A stretch of 14,799 bases of DNA from assembly GCA_964418595.1 (NCBI GenBank), contig CAYQMF010000145.1, positions 1-14,799 of the forward strand, given 5' to 3'. Numbering within the stretch: the first letter of the stretch is position 1; each line of letters starts with the position of its first letter. Below, piece by piece: positions 1 to 6,163 of the stretch. The notes beneath the pieces are model-generated. The model saw nothing but the letters and a program-made list of their open reading frames with translations, ran no database searches and was not told the origin of the DNA. Source of the stretch: CAYQMF01 sp964418595. GTDB taxonomy: Bacteria > Planctomycetota > UBA1135 > UBA2386. The position numbers were made by a program, and so were the translations under genes.

Positions 1-1
1 G

Positions 2-448
2 CGCGCGTTCGTCACCGGCATGGAGTACTTCAACACGTTCGGCGGCAACCCGGCGTCGTGCGCGATCGCCAACGCCGTGCTCGACGTGCTCGAGGCCGAA
101 GGCCTCGCCGCCCACGCCGAGCGCGTCGGCGCCGAGCTGCGCGCACAGTTGGCAGGGCTCCAGACGGAGCACCCGCTCATCGGCGACGTGCGCGGCGCCG
201 GTCTCTTCCTCGGCGTCGAGATGGTCACCGACCGCATCACCCGCACGCCGGCCACGGCGCAGGCCGCCTACATCGTCGAGCGCATGCGCGACGAGCACGT
301 GCTGCTGAGCACCGACGGCCCGCACGACAACGTGCTCAAGATCAAGCCGCCGCTCTGCTTCACCGCCTCCGACGCCGCGCGCCTCGTCGAGACGCTGGCG
401 ATGGTGCTGCGCGAAGACGCCGCGCGCCCGGATCGAGCGCGCGGCTGA
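2..448 (+). CDS. Class III PLP-dependent aminotransferase, C-terminal part (5' end outside window)
   Basis: The frame is already open at base 2 and reads RAFVTGMEYFNTFGGNP, so the gene begins upstream of the window. The stretch FNTFGGNPASCAIANAVLDV is the class III (ornithine/acetylornithine-type) motif that follows the PLP lysine; its Thr normally binds the cofactor phosphate of the partner subunit. The lysine itself is off the edge. The later VRGAGLFLGVEMV and DGPHDNVLKIKPPLCF are close to those I know from the ethanolamine-phosphate / phosphohydroxylysine phospho-lyase branch and from class III domains in multidomain kinase-transaminase fusions, so lyase chemistry is as possible as transamination. 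The last 13 residues (LREDAARPDRARG) lie in a 43-bp repeat that recurs at 1671-1713, so the C-terminal tail may be repeat-derived. The fold assignment is firm; the substrate is unknown. Confidence 0.85.
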   Translation, partial: RAFVTGMEYFNTFGGNPASCAIANAVLDVLEAEGLAAHAERVGAELRAQLAGLQTEHPLIGDVRGAGLFLGVEMVTDRITRTPATAQAAYIVERMRDEHVLLSTDGPHDNVLKIKPPLCFTASDAARLVETLAMVLREDAARPDRARG

Positions 449-451
449 GCG
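409..451 (+). repeat. 43-bp direct repeat, copy 1, containing a GC hairpin
   Basis: Bases 409-451 match 1671-1713 at 42 of 43 positions (A at 436 versus G at 1698). The repeat covers the last codons and the TGA (446-448) of the aminotransferase gene. Within it, GCCGCGCGCCCG and CGAGCGCGCGGC face each other across a GAT loop, giving a 12-bp stem with one mismatch in this copy. It could be a factor-independent-like terminator hairpin, although no T-run follows. A 10-bp palindrome (CGGGATCCCG, 450-459) abuts it. Confidence 0.85.
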
Positions 452-530
452 GGATCCCGGCATCGACAGCACGCGCGAAGTTGATCCGCTCGATTGCATC
501 GACGGGCTTTCCTCGGGATCCTCGACACGC

Positions 531-1622
531 ATGCGGATGCGTGCGAGTCGGTTCGTCCTTCTTGCCCTGGTCGCCAGCCATTGCAGTTGCGCCGGTCCCC
601 TGGCTGCGCGCCACGTGCCCCAGCACCTGGAGGACGTCGTTCGCGCCAACGGCTACCTGCCACTTCGCCCGGCGCGCTCCGACATCCTGCCCGCGTGCCT
701 CGTGGAGGTCGGCTCGCACCCGGAAGCACCGACCGTGCGCGCCTACCCGGACAACCTCTGGGGCGGCGCCGTGCCGTCACGCGAGCCTGCAGCGGCCTTG
801 TTCTTGACGCGGTGGAAGCACTCCGACAGCGTTGCGGCCGGCATCGACGTCCTGCGGGACTTGACCGGAGCGACCAAGGACCTCGTCTCGATCAAAGCGG
901 GACTGGAGTCCTCGCAGGTCGTGGACTTCAGCATCGAGATCGGCAGGGCCAGCATCCGCGCCCTGAGCACCCAGGACATCCGCGACCGCTGGGACAAGAT
1001 CCCCGGCAACCTGCAGGTCGAACTCCGCCAAGGAACTCCGCTCGTGATGGAGGCGCTGGTCGTCGAGGACGTCCGCATCGGCTTTCGTGATGCGACGGGG
1101 AAGAGCTTGTCGGTCGGGCTCACCGGCGTGCTGGGCCTCGACGCGAGCTACGTGAGCCGCACGGAGAACGACGGCGAGTTCGAGATCCGCAGGCCGGTGA
1201 CCATCGGCTACAAGACGCAGAAGTACGCGGGACCGGACGAGGTCAAGGTCGTCGACGACGACCACGAACCCAACGACTCGCTTGCAGCGGCCAGCGGGTT
1301 GAGCGTCGGCCACCAGGTCTCGGGACGCGTCGGCGAAGGGAACGACGCGGAGGATTGGTACGTGTTCACGCCGGAACGCGACGGTCAGTGCTCGGTGCGC
1401 ATGGTCAACACCATGCCGAAGAACGGCCGCGGACACGTGAGCTACGAATTCGTCTCGGCGGAGGGCAAGCGACTCGAAAAGCCAACGGAGTCGATCGGTC
1501 CCAGTCGCGACCGCGACGGGTCGCCCGTGGCCGTCTCCGCCGGACGGCGATACGCGGTTCGCGTGTTCTCCGGCAAGGGTCACTTACCTGTGATGTACTC
1601 GCTGACGATCGTGGCCCGCTGA
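531..1622 (+). CDS. Secreted protein with C-terminal PPC-type domain; N-terminal region with gasdermin-like strand pattern
   Basis: 363 residues. The N terminus (MRMRASRFVLLALVASHCSC) looks like an export signal; Cys18 and Cys20 follow the hydrophobic core, but the lipobox is not canonical. Residues ~243-363 fit the bacterial pre-peptidase C-terminal (PPC) domain: DHEPNDSLAAA, a VSGRVGEGNDAEDWYVF core, then alternating strands to YSLTIVAR. Such domains occur at the ends of exported proteins. Residues ~33-235 belong to no family I can name firmly. GYLPLRPARSDILP, the strand pair around VVDFSIEIGRASIRAL and ALVVEDVRIGFRDATG, and the closing GEFEIRRPVTIGYKTQKY recall bacterial gasdermin N-domains. 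They equally recall uncharacterised planctomycete/myxobacterial lipoproteins. ATG 531 is chosen because it gives the full signal; ATG 537 is also possible and no clear ribosome site precedes either. GC is lower than in the kinase gene: 39/60 in 1021-1080 and 36/60 in 1441-1500, against 48/60 in 9001-9060. The gene sits between the two 43-bp repeats. Confidence 0.75.
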   Translation: MRMRASRFVLLALVASHCSCAGPLAARHVPQHLEDVVRANGYLPLRPARSDILPACLVEVGSHPEAPTVRAYPDNLWGGAVPSREPAAALFLTRWKHSDSVAAGIDVLRDLTGATKDLVSIKAGLESSQVVDFSIEIGRASIRALSTQDIRDRWDKIPGNLQVELRQGTPLVMEALVVEDVRIGFRDATGKSLSVGLTGVLGLDASYVSRTENDGEFEIRRPVTIGYKTQKYAGPDEVKVVDDDHEPNDSLAAASGLSVGHQVSGRVGEGNDAEDWYVFTPERDGQCSVRMVNTMPKNGRGHVSYEFVSAEGKRLEKPTESIGPSRDRDGSPVAVSAGRRYAVRVFSGKGHLPVMYSLTIVAR

Positions 1623-1670
1623 CGCCCCGGTCGCCGCGTGTGCAATGTGCGCTGAGCTGTCGAGTCAGCG

Positions 1671-1713
1671 GCGCGAAGACGCCGCGCGCCCGGATCGGGC
1701 GCGCGGCTGAGCG
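1671..1713 (+). repeat. 43-bp direct repeat, copy 2, in the convergent intergenic gap
   Basis: Second copy of the element at 409-451, with one base changed. Here it is non-coding, 48 bases after the stop of the PPC-domain gene and 11 bases before the stop of the convergent gene. Confidence 0.85.
1681..1707. terminator. Perfect 12-bp GC hairpin, probable bidirectional terminator
   Basis: GCCGCGCGCCCG (1681-1692), loop GAT, then CGGGCGCGCGGC (1696-1707) form a perfect 12-bp stem. It lies between two convergent genes, where a hairpin would end transcription from both sides. There is no T-tract on either strand, so intrinsic termination is inferred from position and stem strength only. The single base that differs from copy 1 (436A versus 1698G) restores the base pair that is broken in copy 1. 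Confidence 0.5.
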
Positions 1714-1724
1714 CGTCGCCCGCC

Positions 1725-2606
1725 TCACCGCAGCGGCAGCGCCAGCGCCGTCCTGGTGCGCGCGTCGAGATCCTTGCGCTCGACTTCGAGCTGCGCGAGG
1801 CGTTGCTTCAGCGTCGCCACCTGCGGCGCGGCACCGGCCTTGGTCTGCAACGCCGCATCGAGCTGGCCCGCCAGCTCCGCCTCCAGGTTGTCGAGGTGGT
1901 CGTACTGCGAAAGGATCTGCAGCAGCCCGCCGACCGCGGGGTCGGGGTCACCTTCGTACGCCTGGGTGATGTGCGCACGCATCGTCGCCCACAGTGCGCT
2001 GAGCGGTCGCCCGCTCTCGATCGGCGTGATCTCGCCGCTGGCGCGGCCGAGCACGAGGTGCGCCGCCTGCGCGCCGGCGAAGATCGCGTGCAGGGGGTGA
2101 TCCTCGTGGCGCACCGCGTCGGACACGCGCACGCAGCGGAACCACTTGCCAAGCAGGATGGTCTTCTCGTTGGCGAGCTTGCGCCCGATCTCCGACTCCT
2201 CGCCGCTGCCGCAGTGCCAGCACTCGCGCAGGATGAGGAGCGGGCGGTGGTCGCCCCGTGCCACGCTCGCCACCGCTTCGCCGAGCGGCAGGGCGCGCGG
2301 GCGTTGCTGCGCGACGGTGATGCCGTCGGCCGGGGGCTTGATGACCTTGGCGTAGTCCCAGTCGTACGTCAGCAACGACAGCGCGGTGCGCTCGTGCGCG
2401 AGCTGCAGGGGTGCGCCGTAGCGGCGCAGGGCCTGCGCGATGTGCGCGGGCACGTAGCGCAGCGCCTGTGCGCGCGGCGCGGGAGCGGGCGCGCCCGGGC
2501 GCGCAACCACCGGCGCCGGGGCGGCGGGGCCGCTCGCGAAGGGGCCGAACACACTGACATCACCGGGGCCGCTCCAGACCGGAGGCGGCGGAGGTGGGGC
2601 AACCAC
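1725..2606 (-). CDS. Secreted-type thioredoxin-like protein with CWHC motif, cut from its signal peptide by an in-frame TGA
   Basis: Translatable part from GTG 2606, 293 residues. Residues 1-45 are a Pro/Ala-rich linker. Residues ~119-195 read like a thioredoxin-type fold: strand RPLLILREC, a CxxC motif CWHC (Cys129, Cys132), helix EESEIGRKLANE, then strands KWFRCVRV and AAHLVLGRASGEI. The last ~70 residues are Leu/Glu/Arg heptads typical of a coiled coil (LKQRLAQLEVERKDLDA). In the same frame, 18 bases upstream, is TGA (2625-2627), and directly before that a good signal peptide starting at ATG 2690. The ancestral protein was therefore almost certainly a 321-residue exported one. If GTG 2606 really initiates, the product would stay in the cytoplasm. 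It follows the metalloprotease-like gene by 33 bases on the same strand and probably shares its transcript. The specific function is not recognised. Confidence 0.65.
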   Translation of the reverse strand: MVAPPPPPPVWSGPGDVSVFGPFASGPAAPAPVVARPGAPAPAPRAQALRYVPAHIAQALRRYGAPLQLAHERTALSLLTYDWDYAKVIKPPADGITVAQQRPRALPLGEAVASVARGDHRPLLILRECWHCGSGEESEIGRKLANEKTILLGKWFRCVRVSDAVRHEDHPLHAIFAGAQAAHLVLGRASGEITPIESGRPLSALWATMRAHITQAYEGDPDPAVGGLLQILSQYDHLDNLEAELAGQLDAALQTKAGAAPQVATLKQRLAQLEVERKDLDARTRTALALPLR

Positions 2607-2690
2607 CTCCTCGACCGGCGGCGGTCAATGCTGGGCGGGAAGCGCGGCGGCGACGAGCAGCAGCGCTGACGAGCGGAGCAAGGTCTTCAT
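2607..2690 (-). pseudogene. Severed signal-peptide exon of the CWHC protein, with in-frame TGA at 2625-2627
   Basis: From ATG 2690 the minus strand reads MKTLLRSSALLLVAAALPAQ, then His, TGA, then PPPVEE continuing in the same frame into the 1725-2606 protein. The charged start, hydrophobic core and LPAQ cleavage site match the signal of the 5426 gene (LLAAALPAQ) in this window. One substitution, for example TGA from CGA or TGG, would restore a single 321-residue exported protein. A nonsense mutation, a base-calling error and programmed readthrough remain open. Confidence 0.7.
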
Positions 2691-2723
2691 CGGGATGGTC
2701 TCGATAGGAACAACGGGGACGGA

Positions 2724-3938
2724 TCAGGACTTGGGGTAGTTGCGCTTCACCCAGGTGGCCCACTGCGCGTCGAACTGCGCGGGGGTCCAGCCCAACACCG
2801 CGGCGAGCGCTTCGGTCTGGCGGGCCTCGACCCGCGCCGGGGTCGGGACCGGGGGAACGGTGTCGGGGTCGGGCCCCTTGAGCGCGCGCGCGAAGAGCGG
2901 GAAGGCTTCGGCGTGCGCGGTGAGCAGGAAGTCGATGCGCGACCACGCGGCGAGGTGATGGTCGAAGGCGAGGCCGTCGTTACGCACGCGGAACAGGTCG
3001 GCGGCGGCGATCGCGTTGCCGCGTTCGAGGCGCGCACGCACGTTGGCCCCCCAATCCTCCGGCGACGGGTCGCGCGGCAGCAGGGCCGGGCGCACGGCGA
3101 AGCAGGCGCGGTCGGGCTCGACGCGCTGGCGCAGCCAGTGCCCCACGCCCTCCTCGAACCACGCCGGGCAGTCGTGCCAGTACGAACGGTACGCGTCCAC
3201 GAACATGTGGCCGGCGTGGTAGGCGACGGTCGCGTGCAGGCTCGCGTCGTCGCGGTGCGTCTCGTCGGGCAGGTCTTCGGCGGCCAGGAGGAGGAGCGAG
3301 CCCGGCCCGGCGAGGTGGTGCCGCGTGGTCGTGCGCGGCGCCGGCAGGTCGAGGTAGTTGCGCGCGTAGGTGCCGAGGCTCGCGCCGCTGCGCGCGAGCA
3401 CGACGAGGAACCGGCCACGCTGGCCGAGGTGCGGGCCTTCCCCCGCGTAGTCGAGCGCGAACGCACCGCCGGGCTTGCTGCGCGCCATCGCTGCGGCGGA
3501 CACGCCGAAGCGGGTGGCGAACTCGGCGTAGGCGGACTCCAGCCGCTGCGCGTACAGGTGCAGGCGCAGCCACGGATCGACGGTGCGGGCGTTGGGGTCG
3601 ACGCCGGGGAGGCGGGCCTTCAGGCGGACGAGTTCGTCGCGGAGGCGGCGGCGGTCGGCGGCCTCGGCCGGGACGGGCATCGCCAGGAGCGACGAGGCGA
3701 TCCGGAAGTGCTCCGTCTCCACGAACCGGAACGGCTCGTGCCCCATGAGGCCCTGGATGCCGACCGTCGTGTGGTCGTCGGTCCACGGAAAGCGCTGCAG
3801 CGCCGTGACCCCCGCCCGCGCCATCGCCGCCGGCTCACCGCGGGTGTAGGGATCGACGGTCGCGACCTCGTCGTCCTGCCCGGGGAGGAGGCCAGGAAGG
3901 CACGCCGCGACGAAGAGGAGCGCTGGGCGATGGAGCAT
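2724..3938 (-). CDS. Secreted gluzincin (peptidase MA/DUF1570)-like protein with degenerate zinc motif
   Basis: 404 residues from ATG 3938, chosen because it begins a clean signal peptide (MLHRPALLFVAACLPGLLPG, cleavage near LPG-Q). The upstream ATG at 3998 would add 20 hydrophilic residues and run into the divergent gene. VETEHFRIAS near residue 75 is the strand that opens many DUF1570/peptidase-MA-like domains. Near residues 237-265 comes TVAYHAGHMFVDAY followed by PAWFEEGVGHWL. The second block is a good third-ligand Glu helix, but the first, where HExxH should be, reads YHAGH: the first His and the catalytic Glu are replaced. Hydrolytic activity is therefore doubtful. The C terminus (GWTPAQFDAQWATWVKRNYP) is also typical of this group. 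It is the first gene of a likely two-gene unit with the CWHC protein. Confidence is high for an exported protein and moderate for the fold. Confidence 0.8.
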   Translation of the reverse strand: MLHRPALLFVAACLPGLLPGQDDEVATVDPYTRGEPAAMARAGVTALQRFPWTDDHTTVGIQGLMGHEPFRFVETEHFRIASSLLAMPVPAEAADRRRLRDELVRLKARLPGVDPNARTVDPWLRLHLYAQRLESAYAEFATRFGVSAAAMARSKPGGAFALDYAGEGPHLGQRGRFLVVLARSGASLGTYARNYLDLPAPRTTTRHHLAGPGSLLLLAAEDLPDETHRDDASLHATVAYHAGHMFVDAYRSYWHDCPAWFEEGVGHWLRQRVEPDRACFAVRPALLPRDPSPEDWGANVRARLERGNAIAAADLFRVRNDGLAFDHHLAAWSRIDFLLTAHAEAFPLFARALKGPDPDTVPPVPTPARVEARQTEALAAVLGWTPAQFDAQWATWVKRNYPKS

Positions 3939-3997
3939 GGGAGCGCCCTTCGCACACGCCGTGCCACACGATGGCAGTTCCTGGCGGTGCTCGAACA
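3939..3997. promoter_or_regulatory. Divergent intergenic gap
   Basis: 59 bases separate the starts of the metalloprotease-like gene and the flavin-reductase-family gene, so it must hold both promoters or they lie within the genes. I see no convincing -35/-10 pair and no strong Shine-Dalgarno on either side. Confidence 0.35.
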
Positions 3998-4567
3998 ATG
4001 ACGCGCATGCGCCGCCCCGTCCCCCTCCCCCACGCCTACCGCCTGCTCAACCACGGCCCCACGACCCTGATCTCCTCCGCGCACGGCGACCGCCGCAACG
4101 TGATGGCCGCGGCATGGGTCATGCCGCTGGACTTCGCTCCGCCCAGGCTCGCCGCGGTGCTCGCGGCCGACACGTGGACCCGCGAACTCGTCGACGCGTC
4201 CGGCGAGTTCACGGTGAGCGTCCCGACTTCCCTGCAGGCCGACCTCACGATGGCGGTCGGCACCGTCAGCGGCCGCGACCTCGACAAGTTCGCGCGCTTC
4301 GGCATCGGGGTCGAGGCCCCGTCCGTCGTGCGCGCCCCGCTCATCGCCGGCTGCGCCGCGCACCTCGAGTGCCGCGTGGTGCCGGAGGCGGGGATCGCGG
4401 AGCGGTACGACCTGTTCGTCGCCGAGATCGTCGCGGCGTGGGCCGAAGACGCGCTCTATCGCGACGGCGAGTGGCGGTTCGCGGCGGACGGGCCGCGCAC
4501 CATCCACCACCTGAAGGGCGGGCTGTTCTTCACCACGGGCGAACGGCTGCGGGCGGCGAAGGCGTGA
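3998..4567 (+). CDS. Flavin reductase-like (DIM6/NTAB) FMN-binding protein
   Basis: 189 residues with no signal peptide, so cytoplasmic. The whole length fits the flavin-reductase-like split-barrel family, which binds FMN and reduces flavin or other acceptors with NAD(P)H. Visible features are NHGPTTLISSAHGDRRNVMAAAW (substrate/FMN loop; only the surrounding pattern is diagnostic), PPRLAAVLAADTWTRELV, then SGEFTVSVPT and the VGTVSGRDLDKFARFGI segment, which is characteristic of the family. The C-terminal HHLKGGLFFTTGERL closes the barrel. ATG 3998 is preferred over 3971, which adds nine unsupported residues; ATG 4007 is also possible. None has a clear ribosome site. It stands alone between divergent and convergent neighbours, so the physiological substrate cannot be inferred from context. 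Confidence 0.85.
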   Translation: MTRMRRPVPLPHAYRLLNHGPTTLISSAHGDRRNVMAAAWVMPLDFAPPRLAAVLAADTWTRELVDASGEFTVSVPTSLQADLTMAVGTVSGRDLDKFARFGIGVEAPSVVRAPLIAGCAAHLECRVVPEAGIAERYDLFVAEIVAAWAEDALYRDGEWRFAADGPRTIHHLKGGLFFTTGERLRAAKA

Positions 4568-4571
4568 GGGC

Positions 4572-4587
4572 ACGCCGGAGCGGGCGT
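4572..4587. terminator. Short GC hairpin between convergent genes
   Basis: ACGCC (4572-4576) and GGCGT (4583-4587) pair across a 6-base loop in the 19-base gap between convergent stops at 4567 and 4587. It is a weak candidate for a shared terminator and has no T-run. Confidence 0.25.
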
Positions 4588-5336
4588 CAGAAGAACACCT
4601 GGCACGCCGCGCGCGCTCGGCGAACCGCGTCCTTCGCCTTCTCGAGCCCGGGGTAGACGGCGTAGGGCAGCGAGTACGCGACCCTCGCCGTCTTCGCCCC
4701 GCGACCCCACAGGTCGTCGGGCGACACGCCGACTTCGATCACCCCGCTTTCCCCCTTGCCGGAGTCGATCGCTCCGGACGACAGGTCCGGAGCCGAACGC
4801 ACCTGGTCTGCCGGGCACCGGTTGGCCTCGATCCGGAACTCGTACTCCCTGTCCACCAGTTCGTGCACGAGTCGCTGGGCTTCCGCGCGCGACGCGGCAT
4901 CGAGATCGCTCCGGATCGAGGCGAGGTACTTGTCGCGCAGATCGAGGTAGCACTGGCTCCGAATCGTCTCCAACTTGGGCTCGACGAACTGGAGGACGAA
5001 GGCCTCGCGCTGCGCCGGTGTCGATGGCGCCACGACCGACGAAGGCAAGACCGCCGGGACGGTGACCGCCGTCACCGCCTCGGACTCCGTGCCCACCGCG
5101 CTTCGTCGAGCGCGCTCGGTCTCGGACGTCGGCCCGGCCTCATCTTGCACTGGCACGCCGACCTCGCCACGGAAGCCAGCCTCCGGACCTGGGATCTGCA
5201 GGACGGGCGCTGTTCCCTTCGGAGTGGTGTCGGATCCCGAGATCTCTCCCATCGCCACGAGGTACACCACGATGCCTCCCACGAGCCCGAGGAACGCCAG
5301 GGTCGCGCGCAGCGGAAGACTCGAATCTCGACGCAC
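4587..5336 (-). CDS. Membrane-anchored protein of unknown function
   Basis: 249 residues from GTG 5336. This start puts a short basic N terminus (VRRDSSLPLRA) directly before one hydrophobic segment (LAFLGLVGGIVVYLVAM, residues ~13-29). An upstream ATG at 5438 would extend into the divergent gene and add an Arg/Ser-rich tail of low quality. After the membrane segment comes a low-complexity Glu/Pro/Ser/Thr/Val linker (~30-110). A compact domain follows, with helices such as AFVLQFVEPKLETIRSQCYL, SRAEAQRLVHELVDREYEFR and LEKAKDAVRRARAACQVFF. Three cysteines (in SQCYL, NRCPA and AACQV) could pair outside the membrane. The topology suggests a short cytoplasmic tail and a periplasmic domain. I recognise no family. 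Codon use is less GC-biased than in the kinase gene (36/60 GC in 4921-4980). Confidence 0.65.
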   Translation of the reverse strand: MRRDSSLPLRATLAFLGLVGGIVVYLVAMGEISGSDTTPKGTAPVLQIPGPEAGFRGEVGVPVQDEAGPTSETERARRSAVGTESEAVTAVTVPAVLPSSVVAPSTPAQREAFVLQFVEPKLETIRSQCYLDLRDKYLASIRSDLDAASRAEAQRLVHELVDREYEFRIEANRCPADQVRSAPDLSSGAIDSGKGESGVIEVGVSPDDLWGRGAKTARVAYSLPYAVYPGLEKAKDAVRRARAACQVFF

Positions 5337-5425
5337 CGCGCCAACTGTATCGGGACCTGGTGCAGGTCGCGCAGCGTGGGCCGGCGAACGACTGCGCCGC
5401 GACCGGGAAGAGTAGACTGCCCGCC
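5337..5425. promoter_or_regulatory. Divergent promoter region with -10-like TAGACT
   Basis: 89 bases between divergent starts. On the plus strand TAGACT (5413-5418) resembles a -10 box and ends only 7 bases before ATG 5426, which would give a leaderless or nearly leaderless transcript. No good -35 box is seen. The minus-strand candidate (GATACA, 5353-5348) is weak. Confidence 0.35.
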
Positions 5426-6163
5426 ATGCTCCGCCCATTCGCCTTCCTCCTCCTTGCCGCCGCTCTTCCCGCGCAACAGCCCGCGCTCGATCCCGACGCC
5501 GCGGGGCCCGCGCAGCGCATCTGGTCGCAGGACATGCAGGAAGAACAGCAGCTCTGGTTGCGCCGGCGTTTCACGCTCCCGGACAAGGTCACCTCCGCGC
5601 GCCTCGTGTTCACCTGCGACAACGAGTGCGTGGTCTCCGTCAACGGCAATGAGGTCGCGCGCGCGGACGACTGGGAAGAGGTACACGTCGTCGACCTCGA
5701 AGGACTCGGGCGCGACAACGTGATTGCGATCGAGGCAACCAACACCGGCGGGCCGGCGGCGCTCGCCTGCTGGCTGCTGTGGACGGACGCCAACGGCACG
5801 GCGCAGGAACTGGTGACCGACCCGCAATGGCGCGTGAGCGCGACGCCCGCCGACGGGTGGGACAAGCCCGCCTTCGACGACAAGGCCTGGCAACCGGCGG
5901 TCGCCAACTTCACCTCGACCTACGGGCTCAACCTCTACAACGGCACGCCGCGCCGCGTGCGCTTCCACAGCCGCTTCGCAGTCGCCGCGGACGCGATCGT
6001 GCAGGCCACCGCGGCGCTGAGCGGCGCGCGTTCGCGCGAGGCGGCGCTGGAGGCGCTCGATGCAATCGAGCGCGCGGTGATGGAGGCACGCCGGAGGTTG
6101 TGGGCGGAGAAGGACAGGGAGAAGGAGAAGGAGAAGGAGAAGGCCGAGGGTCGCGGGCGGTGA
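5426..6163 (+). CDS. Secreted galactose-binding-like (jelly-roll) domain protein
   Basis: 245 residues. ATG 5426 starts a clear signal peptide (MLRPFAFLLLAAALPAQ, cleavage near LPAQ-Q). Residues ~30-175 look like the carbohydrate-binding beta-sandwich seen at the N terminus of alpha-L-rhamnosidases and in many planctomycete exported proteins: QLWLRRRFTLPDKVTSARLV, then CDNECVVSVNGNEVARADDW, DLEGLGRDNVIAIEATNTGG, LACWLLWTDANG, and WDKPAFDDKAWQPAV. In such families this module normally precedes a large catalytic or cytochrome domain. Here it stands alone and ends in an Ala/Arg/Glu helix and a Lys-Glu repeat tail. A role in binding extracellular sugar or protein is inference. Coupling to the divergent membrane protein is possible but unproven. 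Confidence 0.7.
   Translation: MLRPFAFLLLAAALPAQQPALDPDAAGPAQRIWSQDMQEEQQLWLRRRFTLPDKVTSARLVFTCDNECVVSVNGNEVARADDWEEVHVVDLEGLGRDNVIAIEATNTGGPAALACWLLWTDANGTAQELVTDPQWRVSATPADGWDKPAFDDKAWQPAVANFTSTYGLNLYNGTPRRVRFHSRFAVAADAIVQATAALSGARSREAALEALDAIERAVMEARRRLWAEKDREKEKEKEKAEGRGR
6118..6141 (+). repeat. Hexanucleotide microsatellite (GGAGAA)x4
   Basis: Four perfect GGAGAA units, read as alternating Glu-Lys codons at the C terminus of the galactose-binding-like protein. Units of six bases change length without shifting the frame. Confidence 0.85.

Noticed and set aside
450..459. Palindrome CGGGATCCCG as an operator for the PPC-domain gene
   Set aside because: Ten-base GC palindromes are expected by chance here, and no promoter elements surround it. 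It is mentioned only as a neighbour of the repeat.
2625..2627. TGA as a selenocysteine codon
   Set aside because: It lies directly after a signal-peptide cleavage site before a proline run, not in a redox motif, and I see no obvious SECIS-like stem-loop. A nonsense change or a sequence error is simpler.
6118..6141. Short regular repeats as a CRISPR-like array
   Set aside because: The units are six bases, have no spacers and are in frame within a coding tail, so this is a simple microsatellite.
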